Positions 23,501-34,361 of a DNA stretch of 64,000 nt are shown in pieces. The notes under the pieces are model-generated. The model was given only the letters and a program-made list of their open reading frames with translations, was not told the DNA's origin and made no database searches. Position numbers and translations under genes: made by a program. Origin of the DNA: Helianthus annuus (lineage: Eukaryota; Streptophyta; Magnoliopsida; Asterales; Asteraceae); contig NC_035447.2 in the NCBI RefSeq assembly GCF_002127325.2, positions 28,641,249 to 28,705,248 of the forward strand. Direction: 5' to 3'. Position 1 is the first letter of the stretch, and each line of letters opens with the position of its first letter.

Positions 23501-25145
23501 AGTGATATAACTTTTTGAATAGAATGCTTTAAGAAGTCGTTTGCATTAAGAATATATTTGGGAAACTTTCGATCCATTTAACCTGTTCCACCCATTTGAC
23601 CCGTTCGCTTTTAAGCTGATTTTTTTAAATAGCCTGTTTAAACAATCAACTGCCACCTCTAATTCAGCCCATATGAAAGAGAAAATGTGTAGCAAGCATG
23701 AGTCTTACATATGGAAACGCTAGATTGTCCTTCCCTCCATTTAAAGGAAAGCCTTGAAGTAATTTTCTTCTTTGCACTTGGAGGGCTTGAACATGATGAT
23801 TTGCTCTTTACATCCGCAGAGGTAGTGCAGGTAAGACAAGGCAGACAATTGTTTAAGTCGTATACAACAGAGGTTCCATGTGTGGCGACAGGTGGCAGTT
23901 GTTCATTGGGTTTCATTTGTGACTCGGATGCAGAAAAGGAAGAACCAGGGACATGATCAGAAGCTCTTGGAGTTACTGATGCACTAACCGAACTGCTTTG
24001 AGATATAACATCTGTAAAATTTCCATCAAAAATCAGTGAATGTCGATGGTATAACAAGTTAAAACAGGCTCGGGTTTTGGTTCATAATATAATACTATTA
24101 GTTAGGTTTTGGTTCACAACAACAAAATAAAAGGAAACCAGAATCATAAATTTTCTTCCCACAAAACACACAGAAACTTCTTACCATCCTGAATGCTGTA
24201 AAACTCGTCATCGCCATCAGACTCGATCCCTGTAGCAGTATCAAACCACTCCGTACTTCCTGAAAAAAATCAAATAGTGTAAACCGATAGAACCAAAATA
24301 ATTAGAAAATATAACACACGATAAAGAGGACTCCTAATAATGCATAAATTTCAACCAGATACTTCCCAAATACAAACATAAGTCAACCTTTTAGTCTTTT
24401 AGCTCCACAATTTTTTTATAACTTCATATAGTTTAAAGTACTTAATTACTCTAATCCTCAGAACTGGTGTTTGGATAAATATCTAATGTGATTAAGATGA
24501 TTATTATAGTTTTTCTGCATGTATGTGAAGAAAACTAATGATCGGGATAAATGTTATTACGAACTGAATGCTAACACCTATACTAAATCATCAAATTGTA
24601 ACAATCCGTTTGAAAATGAACATCCAAACTCCCCTGAAGACCAGTTTTATCAATTTCAAGGGGTGTTTAGATGTGCAATTTAAAGAGTCGGACATATAAT
24701 CAATCCTTTATTAGAATTTAGAGCTAGTGATGCTTAGGACATGTAACTTAAAATTCTCACAATCATCAATTTTCTTTCGGCAAATATAATCATGATCCAA
24801 GTCTCGCTATTTGAGCTCAAATTAATTAGATAATTATAATCAAAATCTCAATCTACTTAGACAAGGAAAACTGATGATAATTATTGATTTCAATTTACCT
24901 TGAAATGTAGGGTTACGATACGACCGATCCATCGAATTACAAACATCACCAGAAGGATCAACTTTACTCCGAGACGAATAACGAATAGCACCGGAATTTG
25001 CCTTCTTCCTCCCCAATCTTCTCCTTCTTCTTCCATGAACTCTCGGTGCCGCTTCTCCATCTGCTCTATCCCCATGCTTCTTCTTCTTCCTAGAACCTAT
25101 TCCGACTCGCACGCATCCTTGCTCCTTCGATCCACACACTCCCAT
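20565..25145 (-). CDS. DUF1336 / EDR2 C-terminal domain protein, nine exons
   Basis: Exons in transcription order: 25145-24899, 24259-24185, 24011-23709, 22895-22760, 22654-22492, 22348-22223, 22113-21919, 20861-20739, 20657-20565 (1461 nt, 486 aa); all introns are GT-AG and phases match. The N-terminus MGVCGS fits the N-myristoylation consensus (Gly2, Ser6), with Cys4 a possible palmitoylation site, so membrane attachment is likely. A basic patch (about residues 18-50) and a low-complexity Ser-rich stretch (about 108-200) follow. From about residue 230 comes the DUF1336 domain: [77 protein letters not shown]. Full EDR2 proteins also carry PH and START domains; both are absent, as in the shorter CW14-like plant group. 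The biochemical role is unknown. Intron 3 carries a MITE and the leader is duplicated. Confidence 0.9.
23005..23427. mobile_element. Foldback MITE in intron 3 of the DUF1336 gene
   Basis: Two arms of about 200 bp (23005-23205 and 23218-23427) are inverted copies, sharing for example TTTGGCCAGTTTTGCGACTT and GTTAACTCC. They are flanked by the 8-bp direct repeat CTTTTAGT (22997-23004 and 23428-23435), which fits a hAT-type target duplication. No coding capacity. Confidence 0.85.
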
Positions 25146-25645
25146 TCCACCTGATTCCTCTCCCTCCCTACCTCTCTCTCACACACCACACCTAAACACA
25201 CAGTGCAGCAGACAAATAAATCACCAACAATTTATCCTGATCAATTTGACCTAATTATTGATGATTGATTACAGAAGCTGAATCAAATCAATTAATCGAG
25301 CCAAATCTATAGATACAACAACCAACATATGCTTCAATTGAAACCCTAACTGGTTGAAGTTCGGTTCAATCTACAACTCGCGATCCACACACTCTCATTC
25401 CACCAGCTTCCTCTCTCTCTCTCACACACACACACCACACCTAAACACACAGTGCAGCACACAAACAGCTTCAATTTGACCTAATTATTAATAATTAATC
25501 ACAAAAGCTGAATCAAATCGATTAATCAAGACAAAACTATAGACACAAGAACATGTGTTTCAACATTTTGACCTAATTTATCGGGGAAACGAAACGAATT
25601 GAAACCCTAACTGGATGAAATTAGGTTAAAATTTGAACAGAATCG
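25130..25645 (-). repeat. Tandem duplication of the DUF1336 leader and start codon
   Basis: Copy 1 (about 25130-25371) covers the first six codons and the leader. Copy 2 (about 25381-25645) repeats it farther upstream. Shared blocks include CGATCCACACACT, ACACCTAAACACACAGTGCAG, TTTGACCTAATTATT and GAAACCCTAACTGG. The copies differ by several substitutions and indels, so the event is not recent. Confidence 0.85.
25366..25398 (-). promoter_or_regulatory. uORF created by the duplicated start codon
   Basis: The second copy of the start region gives ATG at 25398-25396 and ten codons (MRVCGSRVVD) before TGA at 25368-25366. It mimics the true N-terminus MGVCGS. If the transcript starts upstream of 25400 it would be translated first and could lower expression of the main ORF (inference). 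Confidence 0.6.
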
Positions 25646-26480
25646 ATGAAGAAGAGTGTAGAAACAGGAGCAAATTGAATGAGTGATGATTTGAATTGGA
25701 TATATGATGAGAGAATGGTAGCTGAGTTGGGGGATAATCAATACTCCACCATTATTATTGCTGTTCTAGGGTTTCTTGATTATTGTGGAGATGATGGATT
25801 CATTGTCCCCCAACTTTTTTTCAATGTAAAAACGACTTTGGAGCTACTTTTATTATGAAATTTGGATTTATTGATTTCGGTTTACTGCTAAAATATCTCA
25901 AATCGTGTATTTACCGTTGCTTATCTGTAATTTAAATTCATTGTCCCCCAACTAATATATTTAAGGCTTATATTAAGGCGGCGTTGTGGCGAGAATCTGG
26001 TTGGTATATGTTTGCTTCTTTGTGGTTTATGGTACTGGTAATCGGTATAGCAACCGTAAGAGATGAAAATGAAAGTGATGCAATGGGGACGTTGATATTG
26101 TTATCGACGCATACTTTATGTTAATCGAGAACCTTTATAAGTATAAGAACGATACTGGTGACGGTTTCGATAACACCTATCGGCACTAGTTATATGTTAC
26201 GATACAAAAAATAATTTGTTTCGGATACGACTCTCTTTTCAATAAAATTTATACCAGAGTGTTAAGGAACAAATTAAACACAACCGCGTATTAATTTCTT
26301 TTTAAGATAACGAATGAAAATTATCAAAGAAAAAGCAAATTGAAAATTAAGCGGGTTCCATAAGAGGTGAAATTGTAAGTTGAAAAATTGAAAGTCAAAC
26401 CATACATGTACCTAATGCATTAAACTTTGTACATACAAAAAGGAATACAACAAATGCGAAAGAGATCCAGAAAAAAAATC
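25646..26480. other. Upstream region of the DUF1336 gene, no gene seen
   Basis: Probable promoter of the minus-strand gene. From about 26000 the sequence carries GGTATCG/ACCGATAC-type motifs also seen near the Helitron ends at about 31800 and 41100, so it may be a decayed Helitron relative. Confidence 0.45.
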
Positions 26481-27656
26481 AAGTTTTGTCCATTTATCTT
26501 AATATCATATATCAGGCGGTGTCCTTTTCAACGAATTTTGACAAGTTTTAGACTTTATAGTGAATTTTGTTGCACGTTTTGTCCTTTACACCCAACTTAG
26601 TTAATAAAATTTGTTTAAGTCTAGTCACGTGATAAGCACACGAGGGTAAAACAATCTTTCCTCCTTTTCTCTCTACTACTCTCTTCCTACCACCCCCACC
26701 CCCACGGCCCCACCTGCCACAACCATCCACTATTTTCAACACCCCTACCTGCCACAACCCTCCACTACTTCCACCGACGACCACCATCACCCCTTCTCTC
26801 CAAATAACCACAACGATCACCGTCACCTGTTTCCCAATCTTCTTTTTCTTTCTTATCTTTTAAGATACATACAACACACACATTACAATATACCTAGAGA
26901 GAGAAAGAAATATATATAGAGAGAGAGAGAGCGAAAGTATAAAACCACGGACGGAGAGACGGTGGTGATGGGGTTAGGGTTCGATGACGAAGATAAGGAC
27001 TCAGATCGACGGCGGAGGGCCCTGAGGTGGAAACGGAAGCGGCGGGTTGGGATACTCTAAATCTCCGGTTGTGAATTCGACCTTCCAACGACTTATACTC
27101 TGATCAAACACGTGCGGCGGCAACAAAGGTGTTTGTGGTTGTTTTCTGGCCAGAAATCAGGAGTGGTGACTCCTTTTTTGGATTGGCGAATTTTGGAAGA
27201 TTTTAAAGATGTTGGTCGTTGTTTTGGGTTTGAGGCGGTGGTTTGGGGTTTTAGGGTTGGTGGTGGATGGTGGTAAGAGGGGTACAGAGTGGTAGAGAAA
27301 GAGAATAGGTATCTAGGTGATGGTAGCGCTGGTAGATGGTGGTTGCAGGGAGGAGTGACAGTGGTGGTTGGGTGGTGGTAGATGGGTGGAGTTGGGTGTT
27401 TAGAAAGAAAGAAAGAAAGAGAGAGAGTGTGGGTGTCTCGTTTGTAGAGAGAGAAAGGATAAGGTGGGGGTTATGTATTTAAAAATACTAAAATACCCTT
27501 ATATGGGGTCCACATGACCAAACTTAACAGACTTTTTTAACCGAGTTGGGTGTAAAGGACAAAACGTGCAACAAAATTTCTTGTAAAGTGCAATTGTCAA
27601 CATTCGTTGAAAAGGACACCGCCTGATATATGATATTAAGATAAAGAACAAAATTT
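26481..27656. mobile_element. Long-TIR transposon (1.2 kb) with gene-like cargo
   Basis: Terminal inverted repeats of about 165 bp (26481-26645 and 27490-27656) share GGCGGTGTCCTTTTCAACGA and GTTGCACGTTTTGTCCTTTA. The interior is far more GC-rich than the surroundings, with GGTGGTGG and GAGAGA tracts and short open frames on both strands. It resembles the leader or first exon of a plant gene. A MULE or Pack-MULE-type element is the best guess; no target duplication was found. Confidence 0.7.
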
Positions 27657-28194
27657 ATAATTTTTCCTTTAATAATTAACATATAAATTGAATTTTTTAG
27701 ATAATTTTACGAAATAGTGTAGTAAATTTATCCTTACCATCCTCACGTTATATCAACTTCATATCATTATTTTCTCATCTCATCTTCAAGCCTACAAGAT
27801 CCATCCTCAACGTATTTTTTTATATATTGAATAAAAAGAGAGAAAGAGGAGAGGAGAAGAGAAAGATATAGAAGAGGAGAGACAGACATTAAGAATGATC
27901 AGTATGATAGCCCGGTTTTTATCCTCAACCTCGGTATCGAATACTAGATGAATACGGTATTGGGGCCCACTGCTCCACGTCATTATCCGCATCCGGTCTC
28001 GTGAGTGTTTCCTTCCGTTAATGGGAGGGAGAAGGAAATCTCTTTGAAAACTTGTTTTATGTGTTACATATAGAACAATATGTACAACTGTTTATTTGAA
28101 CAGACATTACGCATAAGTTAGTTGAATCTTTTTATATGGAGTTAACTGTCATTTTCCTCCTCGTGATCTGTCCAATTATTCCAGTTCAGACCAA
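27657..28194. other. Intergenic, no gene seen
   Basis: AT-rich sequence with a purine-rich stretch at 27835-27890. No protein features. Confidence 0.55.
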
Positions 28195-28378
28195 ATTTCA
28201 AATTTGTACCATTTCCGTCCCTGACATTCTTGAAACATGTCAGTTCCGTCCAAAAAAACATGAGTTAACTGCCATTTTCGTCCTTGTGGTTTGTCTAATT
28301 ATTCGATTTAACCTTAGTTTTTAGATGGAACTGGCATGTTTCAAAAATGTCAGGAACGGAAAATAGTACAAATTTAAC
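28195..28378. mobile_element. Small foldback repeat
   Basis: AAATTTGTACCATTTCCGTCC at its left end (28195 on) recurs inverted at its right end (to about 28378), with a GTCAGGxACGG block in both arms. It looks like a MITE remnant of the same style as the intron element at 23005. Confidence 0.55.
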
Positions 28379-28639
28379 TCTTTTATATGTTTTTCATGCA
28401 CTTTGATTTGATAATTGATACAAGTAAAAGAGATAAACCTTATAAGTCTAAATAAATATAATATTTATAAAAAGAATTTATAGAAAATTAAAATTAAATA
28501 AGTGTTTATAAAAATGAAATTGATGATGGTTTGATTATAGAATATAGATAGTCAAATAATAATTTAAATAGAAACTTTGAATGGCGTTTGAGCATTATGC
28601 AGAATTAGTATGGCTGTTGGCTTACACGAATGTACATTA

Positions 28640-28935
28640 GAGCATCTCCAATAAGGGGCATTTTTTCTCATTCTTTAGGGTGCCTAGTTGGCACATGCCC
28701 AACCAATCATATTCTTTCTCTCACTTGCCCCTCTCACAAACACATTTTTTCTCTCTCTCCTCTCTTCTCTCTCCTCTCTCCCCACTACACTCACATAACT
28801 CACACTCATCCATTTTTTCTCATTTTTCCTCACAAACATCTTCACATCCTCTCTCCTCCACCTCACACCCTCTCTCCTCCACATCACTTTCTCTCTCCCT
28901 AAAAACACCTAAATAATGCCTTATTGGAGATGCTC
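28640..28935. mobile_element. PIF/Harbinger MITE (Tourist-like, 296 bp)
   Basis: Terminal inverted repeats GAGCATCTCCAATAAGG, flanked by TTA direct repeats (28637-28639 and 28936-28938), the target duplication of PIF/Harbinger. The interior is a C/T-rich strand (28690-28905) with no real gene. Confidence 0.85.
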
Positions 28936-29400
28936 TTATAATCATCAAAGAAAACAGTTTGGTTTTTGGCAATTAGTTATGTTTTTTTTATATATATGTT
29001 TTGATACCCAAATCTCCTTCAACAATATGACAATTGTTTTTTTTTTCAGGAATCTTACATTGCTTTTGTAATTACCCTATATACGAGATGAATAAGTTAA
29101 TTTTAATTTTTATGACTACTTCTGAAAAAATCTTTGTTTTTTTAATAAAATATTACTTAAAAATATCATCATGGTTGCAAGACAATAATAAATAAATTTA
29201 AAGTAAAACAAAATATCAACACAATAACACATAGTTTAGATTAGGATCAAATACACATGAAACAACAAATAAAAAGGATAAGAAGGATTTTAGTCCATTG
29301 ATCTAAGATTTGGAGAGTTGAGATTAGTTTTAAAAAAATAATGGAATGGTATAAAAGGAATTATACATTTATTTACTTTCTCTCTCCGTATGCAAGACAC
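28936..29400. other. AT-rich intergenic, no gene seen
   Basis: No ORF or repeat structure beyond homopolymer A/T runs. Confidence 0.55.
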
Positions 29401-30345
29401 ATGTCAATTCCCCCATCAATTTAAAACGTCCATAATTTTTTCATATGACATTTTTTTAAAGCGTTCACCATAATAACAAACGTTTTTTATTTTTAATATG
29501 AGTATGATATTGCTATATAAAAATAAAATAAAAAAATTCATTTTTACTGGGGTTTTTTTTTTTTTTGCATTGTGTTAAAGGTTCATATTATTGTGTCTTT
29601 TAATTGGGTTTTGTTCATTACATTTTTACCAGGACTTCTATACATTGTGTTATTATTAAAACTTATAACACAATGTTAATTTGGATTCAGGCCACTGCGT
29701 TTTTATCAAAACTTATAACACAATTTATGACACAATAAAGATTGTGTTATATTTGGGTACTCTATATATTGTGTTCTAGGTTCTGGTCATTGTGTTTATT
29801 CTCATATTCATTGTGTTTTAAGCTATTGTTCATTATGTATTAGTCTGTTGTCTATTGTGTTTTAGTTTGTTGTTCATTGTGTCTTTTATTTGATCTCACT
29901 TATTGTGTCTTTTATCTGTTGTCATTAATTGTGTTTTTAGTTTACTTTCCATTGTGTTTTGGTCTACTTTCCATTGTATTTTTAGTTTAATTTTAGTTTA
30001 ATAGTCATTGTGTTTTACGTTATGTCTATTATGTCTTTTATCTGTTGTCATTGATTGTATTTCTAGTCTACTTTCCATTGTGTTTTTAGTTTGATACTCA
30101 TTGTGTTTTATATTATGTCCATTGTCTAATACGTAACCGGGTTTTCTCATTGTGTTTACGTTATGTCCATTGTGTAATACGCAATTGGGTTTTCAGTTTT
30201 TTTTCTAAATATAACAATATGGTACTCATATTAAAGATAAAAAGACGTTCGATTTTATGGTATAATTTTTTTTAACAAAATAAATGACGTATAAAAAAAT
30301 TATGGACGTTTAAAAAATAGGGGAAATAGCATGTAACTTGCATGT
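29401..30345. mobile_element. Long-TIR element with an internal CATTGTGTTTT minisatellite
   Basis: The arms (about 29401-29530 and 30205-30345) are inverted copies that share ACTCATATTAAA, AAAATTATGGACGTTT and a CATGCAAG-type outer block. The interior (about 29540-30200) is an imperfect repeat of CATTGTGTTTTAGTxTGTTG with about 25-30 bp spacing. The arms match those of the element split by the Tat insertion (42518-42750 plus 53947-54619), which has an unrelated internal minisatellite. Confidence 0.7.
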
Positions 30346-31665
30346 GCATCATCTCTTTATTCTCTTTGACAAAATTACCCTTTCCACTTGATTTCTTTTG
30401 GGACACTTGTCCTTTTTATTGTGGCTTCTTACATTTCTTATTTTTATACTACTTTCTAGAATAACTCAACCCCATAGTTTATCGTGGTTTAATAGATGTT
30501 AATTAATGCACCTTACGTTTACTCAATGGTCTTCATCATGAGTTTGCTTTCACTAAGAATTCTTCTTTAGAAGATTGAGATCACCTTAGCAACTTCTCAT
30601 AGTTAAACTTATAATCAGAATTGTATTATATTGTAATTGTGTGATTAGAGTTACATGAGGTGGTGTTTATATAGAACACCATATTACACATCTAGTTCTA
30701 TACTATAATACTTTGTCTAATACTCCCCCGCAAACTAAGCACGGGAGCGCCTTTGTTTGAAAAATAAAAACATAAAGATAGTAGGTCTTCATTCTTCTCC
30801 GCCTTACTTCCGTCAGTCACACGTCTCCTCCTCTTTCTGTGTATGTTTAAAAATTGATCCACCACACAAAATTTGGACCCAAATTGTATGTAGGCTAAAT
30901 TATTTCTTCATCACCCTTTATTTACTTTGACTTTCCATCCATCCCTAGCTACACCACTCAGGTGTTTGTTCTCCACCGCCCTTATTCCAATCGAAAAATA
31001 ATCACCAGCTTGTTTGTTCTCCACCCAATAACTTCATCAAAAACTCGGGTTTTGTCACCCAGTCGAATGCCTGCAGCAATTGTTTTGTTTTCTCTGACGA
31101 CTCTATTTTGTCGGCAATTGTGTCGACTACACTTCGGCGCCTCTTTATTGGCGTCACCAAGGGTTTTGTTCCCTTCTTCCAATGACGCATTTTCTTGGGT
31201 TTTTGTTTCCCCTTGTCGTTCTTTTTCCCGGTTGTATAAACAACCATCATTGTATGGTGTGGGGAGGGAAATAGCAAGGCTACTTGTTTGTAGCAGCGAT
31301 GACTGAACCGAATCTAGGGTTTCGTATTAGCTAGGGTTTGCAGTGGCGGAGGCTAGGGTTACAAAGTAGGGATCACATATTCTCTTCTCATAATCCTTGC
31401 TAGTGATAACACTCTATCTTTTCACTAATAAAATGACAGTGATTAGTAATTACAAGTCAAACAATTTTGTTAGGGTAATCACTCGTAAATTACAACTCAT
31501 GTGTTTTAAATGAATATTACATGAAAATATGAAATGTGTTTAAAAGTTACGATGACTAAAAATGTCTTAGAATTCACGAGTTTGAGTGTGCAATATATTA
31601 GGCTAAATTTGATTTTTTTAACCGACATTAGGCCAATGTTGATGAAAGTGGTTGCTTACATACAA
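30346..31665. other. Intergenic with possible LTR remnant
   Basis: At about 30640-30750, TTTATATAGAACACC and TACTCCCCCGCAAACTAAGCACGGGAG resemble the end of a copia LTR, without supporting structure. Open frames at 30962-31306 (+) and 31002-31277 (-) overlap each other and match nothing known to me. Confidence 0.35.
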
Positions 31666-32010
31666 CTAGTGGAATTCCTTCGCGCGCTGTAGCGGGAATT
31701 TGATTCGGCTAATTACGGTGTCAGGATGACAATGGCACTCATATAGCAATCAAAAAGAAAATCGATAAAAGAAAGTCTTGATATGCCTAAAAGGATATCG
31801 AAACTTATACACATAGACGGGAAACTATATTAGTAATGGTTCCGTAAGTATCGATACCACCGATGTTGTCGATTAGAATCGTGTTCTACTGATATTGTTG
31901 GAATGGTATCGGTTCGATTCATCGCGGTACCAGTACAGTATCAATACTCGCTATAGCTTATGATAAACAACCATTGTTCTACTGATAATGTTTATGTTTT
32001 CAATAATTAG
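31666..32010 (-). mobile_element. Helitron 3' end, minus orientation
   Basis: On the minus strand the sequence ends with a GC-rich hairpin (about 31678-31699), a short spacer and CTAG (31666-31669) followed by T. This is the Helitron 3' signature (hairpin plus CTRR before T). The interior has ACCGATACC-like motifs shared with the end at 41888. The 5' end was not found, so the right limit is approximate. No Rep/helicase gene is present. Confidence 0.55.
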
Positions 32011-32494
32011 GGTTTATCCCTATAAATGTATTGTCAAATGAACGTGGATTTTATCCCAGTTATTGTTATAAAAGTTTGGTGTTTTACTCTGATAAAAATA
32101 TTTCCTAACTACGGTCCTGAGGTATTCCGCTGCCAAATTAATAAACACCGATACAATTTGACTGGTTCGCGGCACCCGCTCCCGGGGTGGGGTCCGAGGC
32201 TGCGACACATGGTCGGCGGCTAAAACAGAGCTCTATCCTAAACCCTTCCACCCATCAAAAGGACCCGGTATTGGATCCTAATGAGTCGTCGAGTCACCTG
32301 CACACGAATTCCGACTGGAATTCGAAGAAAACCAACCCATATTTCAGATTATACGACGGGTACGTATATCAAAATCATAGATTAAATTCAAAATTAAGAC
32401 AAATGTTGTACCCATCACGTGGAATGTAAACAAGATTACCGAGTATTGCCTCATCGTTGTTGGTAGAGCGCCTGTTCGTTTGGACGGAATTACT
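32011..32494. other. Unassigned segment
   Basis: A GC-richer block at 32160-32350 includes an open frame (32187-32429, +) with no domain I recognise. It continues past the hAT element to about 33480. It may be a fragment of a host gene or of an LTR. Confidence 0.3.
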
Positions 32495-32502
32495 CCGGTG
32501 AG

Positions 32503-33078
32503 TAGGGCTGCAAACGAACCGAACGAACACGAACACGGCCTTGTTCGTGTTCGTTTGTTAAGGATTTCATGTGTTCACGAACAGTTCACGAACACTTACC
32601 GAACGAGATTTTTTGTTCGTGTTCGTTTGTTAAGGAAATGAACTTGTTCGTGTTCGTTTGTGTTCGTTTGTTAATTTAGGTACCGAACACAAACGAACAT
32701 TCATGAACGCACACAGACGCAAACGAACACAAACAAACGTTAATGAACATAAACAAACACAAACGAACATATATTTACTTTCGAAGATGATCATAACAAA
32801 AAAAAAAAAAAAACACTAAGTAGATCCACCCAAAATATACCAAGCTAATTATCCAAACTTGAGTAGCTTAATATATAATTTTTATAAACATAACTAACAC
32901 AAAGTAGTGTCTCAAAACTTCAAGTCTCCATTTAATCCACCAAAATAACCTTGAGATCGTCTATAACCAAAATAAACTTGAATTCGTCCAACCATCATCA
33001 AGTAAGCTCAACACATATGACATAAACAAACGATAAAATATAAGTTGGGCCATACAGTATAATATAATATAAGTTGGG

Positions 33079-33119
<41 letters not shown>

Positions 33120-33374
33120 TCCTATACACAAACGAACACGAACATACAAACGAACATAAACAAACGAACACAAACGAATGTAAACGAACACGTTACCGAA
33201 CGTTCACGAACACAAATGAACGAACATGGCCTTTGTTCATGTTCGTTCATTTAACTAAACGAACGAAATTTTTTGTTCGTGTTCGTTCATTTATTAAACG
33301 AACGAACACAAACGAACTTCCCGCCGAACGGTTCATGAACTGTTCGCTGAAAGTTCAGTTCGTTTGCAGCCCTA
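32503..33374. mobile_element. Non-autonomous hAT element (872 bp)
   Basis: Terminal inverted repeats TAGGGCTGCAAACGAAC with an exact 8-bp target duplication CCGGTGAG (32495-32502 and 33375-33382). The subterminal regions are packed with GAACACGAAC/GTTCGTGTTCG units in both orientations, the kind of motif hAT transposases bind. No transposase is encoded. A (TA)n tract lies at about 33085-33111. Confidence 0.9.
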
Positions 33375-33382
33375 CCGGTGAG

Positions 33383-33762
33383 GTAAGAAGGCTGGAAGAA
33401 GGGTGGGGGAATTGAAAATGAGTTTCTAAACAAGCTTGAGGATTAATATGGAAGGGCAGTCCGACTTTTAGGTGAATTTATCATTTTGCCCTTTAAGTTA
33501 TTAATTAAATAAACAGATAATAATTGGAAAATATGAGGAGGGACGTTACTGAACGCAATCGACAACCACAAGGAATTGATTGTTGTGTTTTTTCAAATGA
33601 GGGTTATTTCTGCGTTTTGGCGTAAAACTTGGGGACGTAAATTGACATTTACTCTTTGCTTTAATATGTTTATTTTTTTACATTCTTATTGATATTTGAA
33701 TAATGTATTATATGAATAAATATATCTAACATTTTTATTACATGTTCAAATTTGCATCCATC
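33383..33762. other. Intergenic, no gene seen
   Basis: AT-rich, with a possible continuation of the unassigned 32011-32494 segment in its first 100 bp. Confidence 0.45.
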
Positions 33763-33765
33763 TAA

Positions 33766-34095
33766 GGGTGGAGGGAGTGGTCAATCACTGGTGAGTGTTG
33801 AAGTTATTTTCTAGCCAATAATATCATGCCATGTCAAGTCCCCACTCCACTTCTCATTTTGCACTCAATCACTTGCAATGGTCAAACACATGGATAGTGG
33901 TAAAGAATTTAAAAAAAAAATTGTGATTGGTTGAAAGGGGTTGAGACCCATCATTAACCCCCTCTCTCTCCTCTCTATCTTGTCTTCCCGCATCGGTGAC
34001 TACTCACTGCCTACACCCCTCCCCGCTCACCGCTCCAACACCGGCATCCCCTTCCCCATGCGGCAACCCACTCCCCAAGACCACTCCCTCCACCC
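33766..34095. mobile_element. PIF/Harbinger MITE (330 bp)
   Basis: Inverted termini GGGTGGAGGGAGTGGTC with TAA direct repeats on both sides (33763-33765 and 34096-34098). The interior is non-coding. Confidence 0.8.
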
Positions 34096-34361
34096 TAAAT
34101 AAGGTGTACACCTTTGTATGCATTCACAATTTTGTTTCAATGGAGAAAACATGTTTGACGGGAAAATCCATTAGCATCGCTTATATCTGCTTTTTAACGG
34201 ACTAGCGGGGTCGTCGTGAGGAGTATTAGAAAATTGTAATATTCAATGATTTTTCATCACTTTGAATATGTGTATACATATCTGAATAATTTTCATATAT
34301 TTATTGAATCTAGACATGTGTAAGTAAACGTTTAAAAGTTAAAAAAACATACGAGAAAATT

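Noticed and set aside
28630..28916. Overlapping 74-90 aa frames on both strands
   Set aside because: They lie in the C/T-rich interior of a MITE with TTA duplications; low complexity.
30962..31306. 114-aa frame (+) with an overlapping Lys-rich 91-aa frame (-)
   Set aside because: Neither has recognisable motifs, splice signals or a supporting promoter; which strand, if any, is coding cannot be told.
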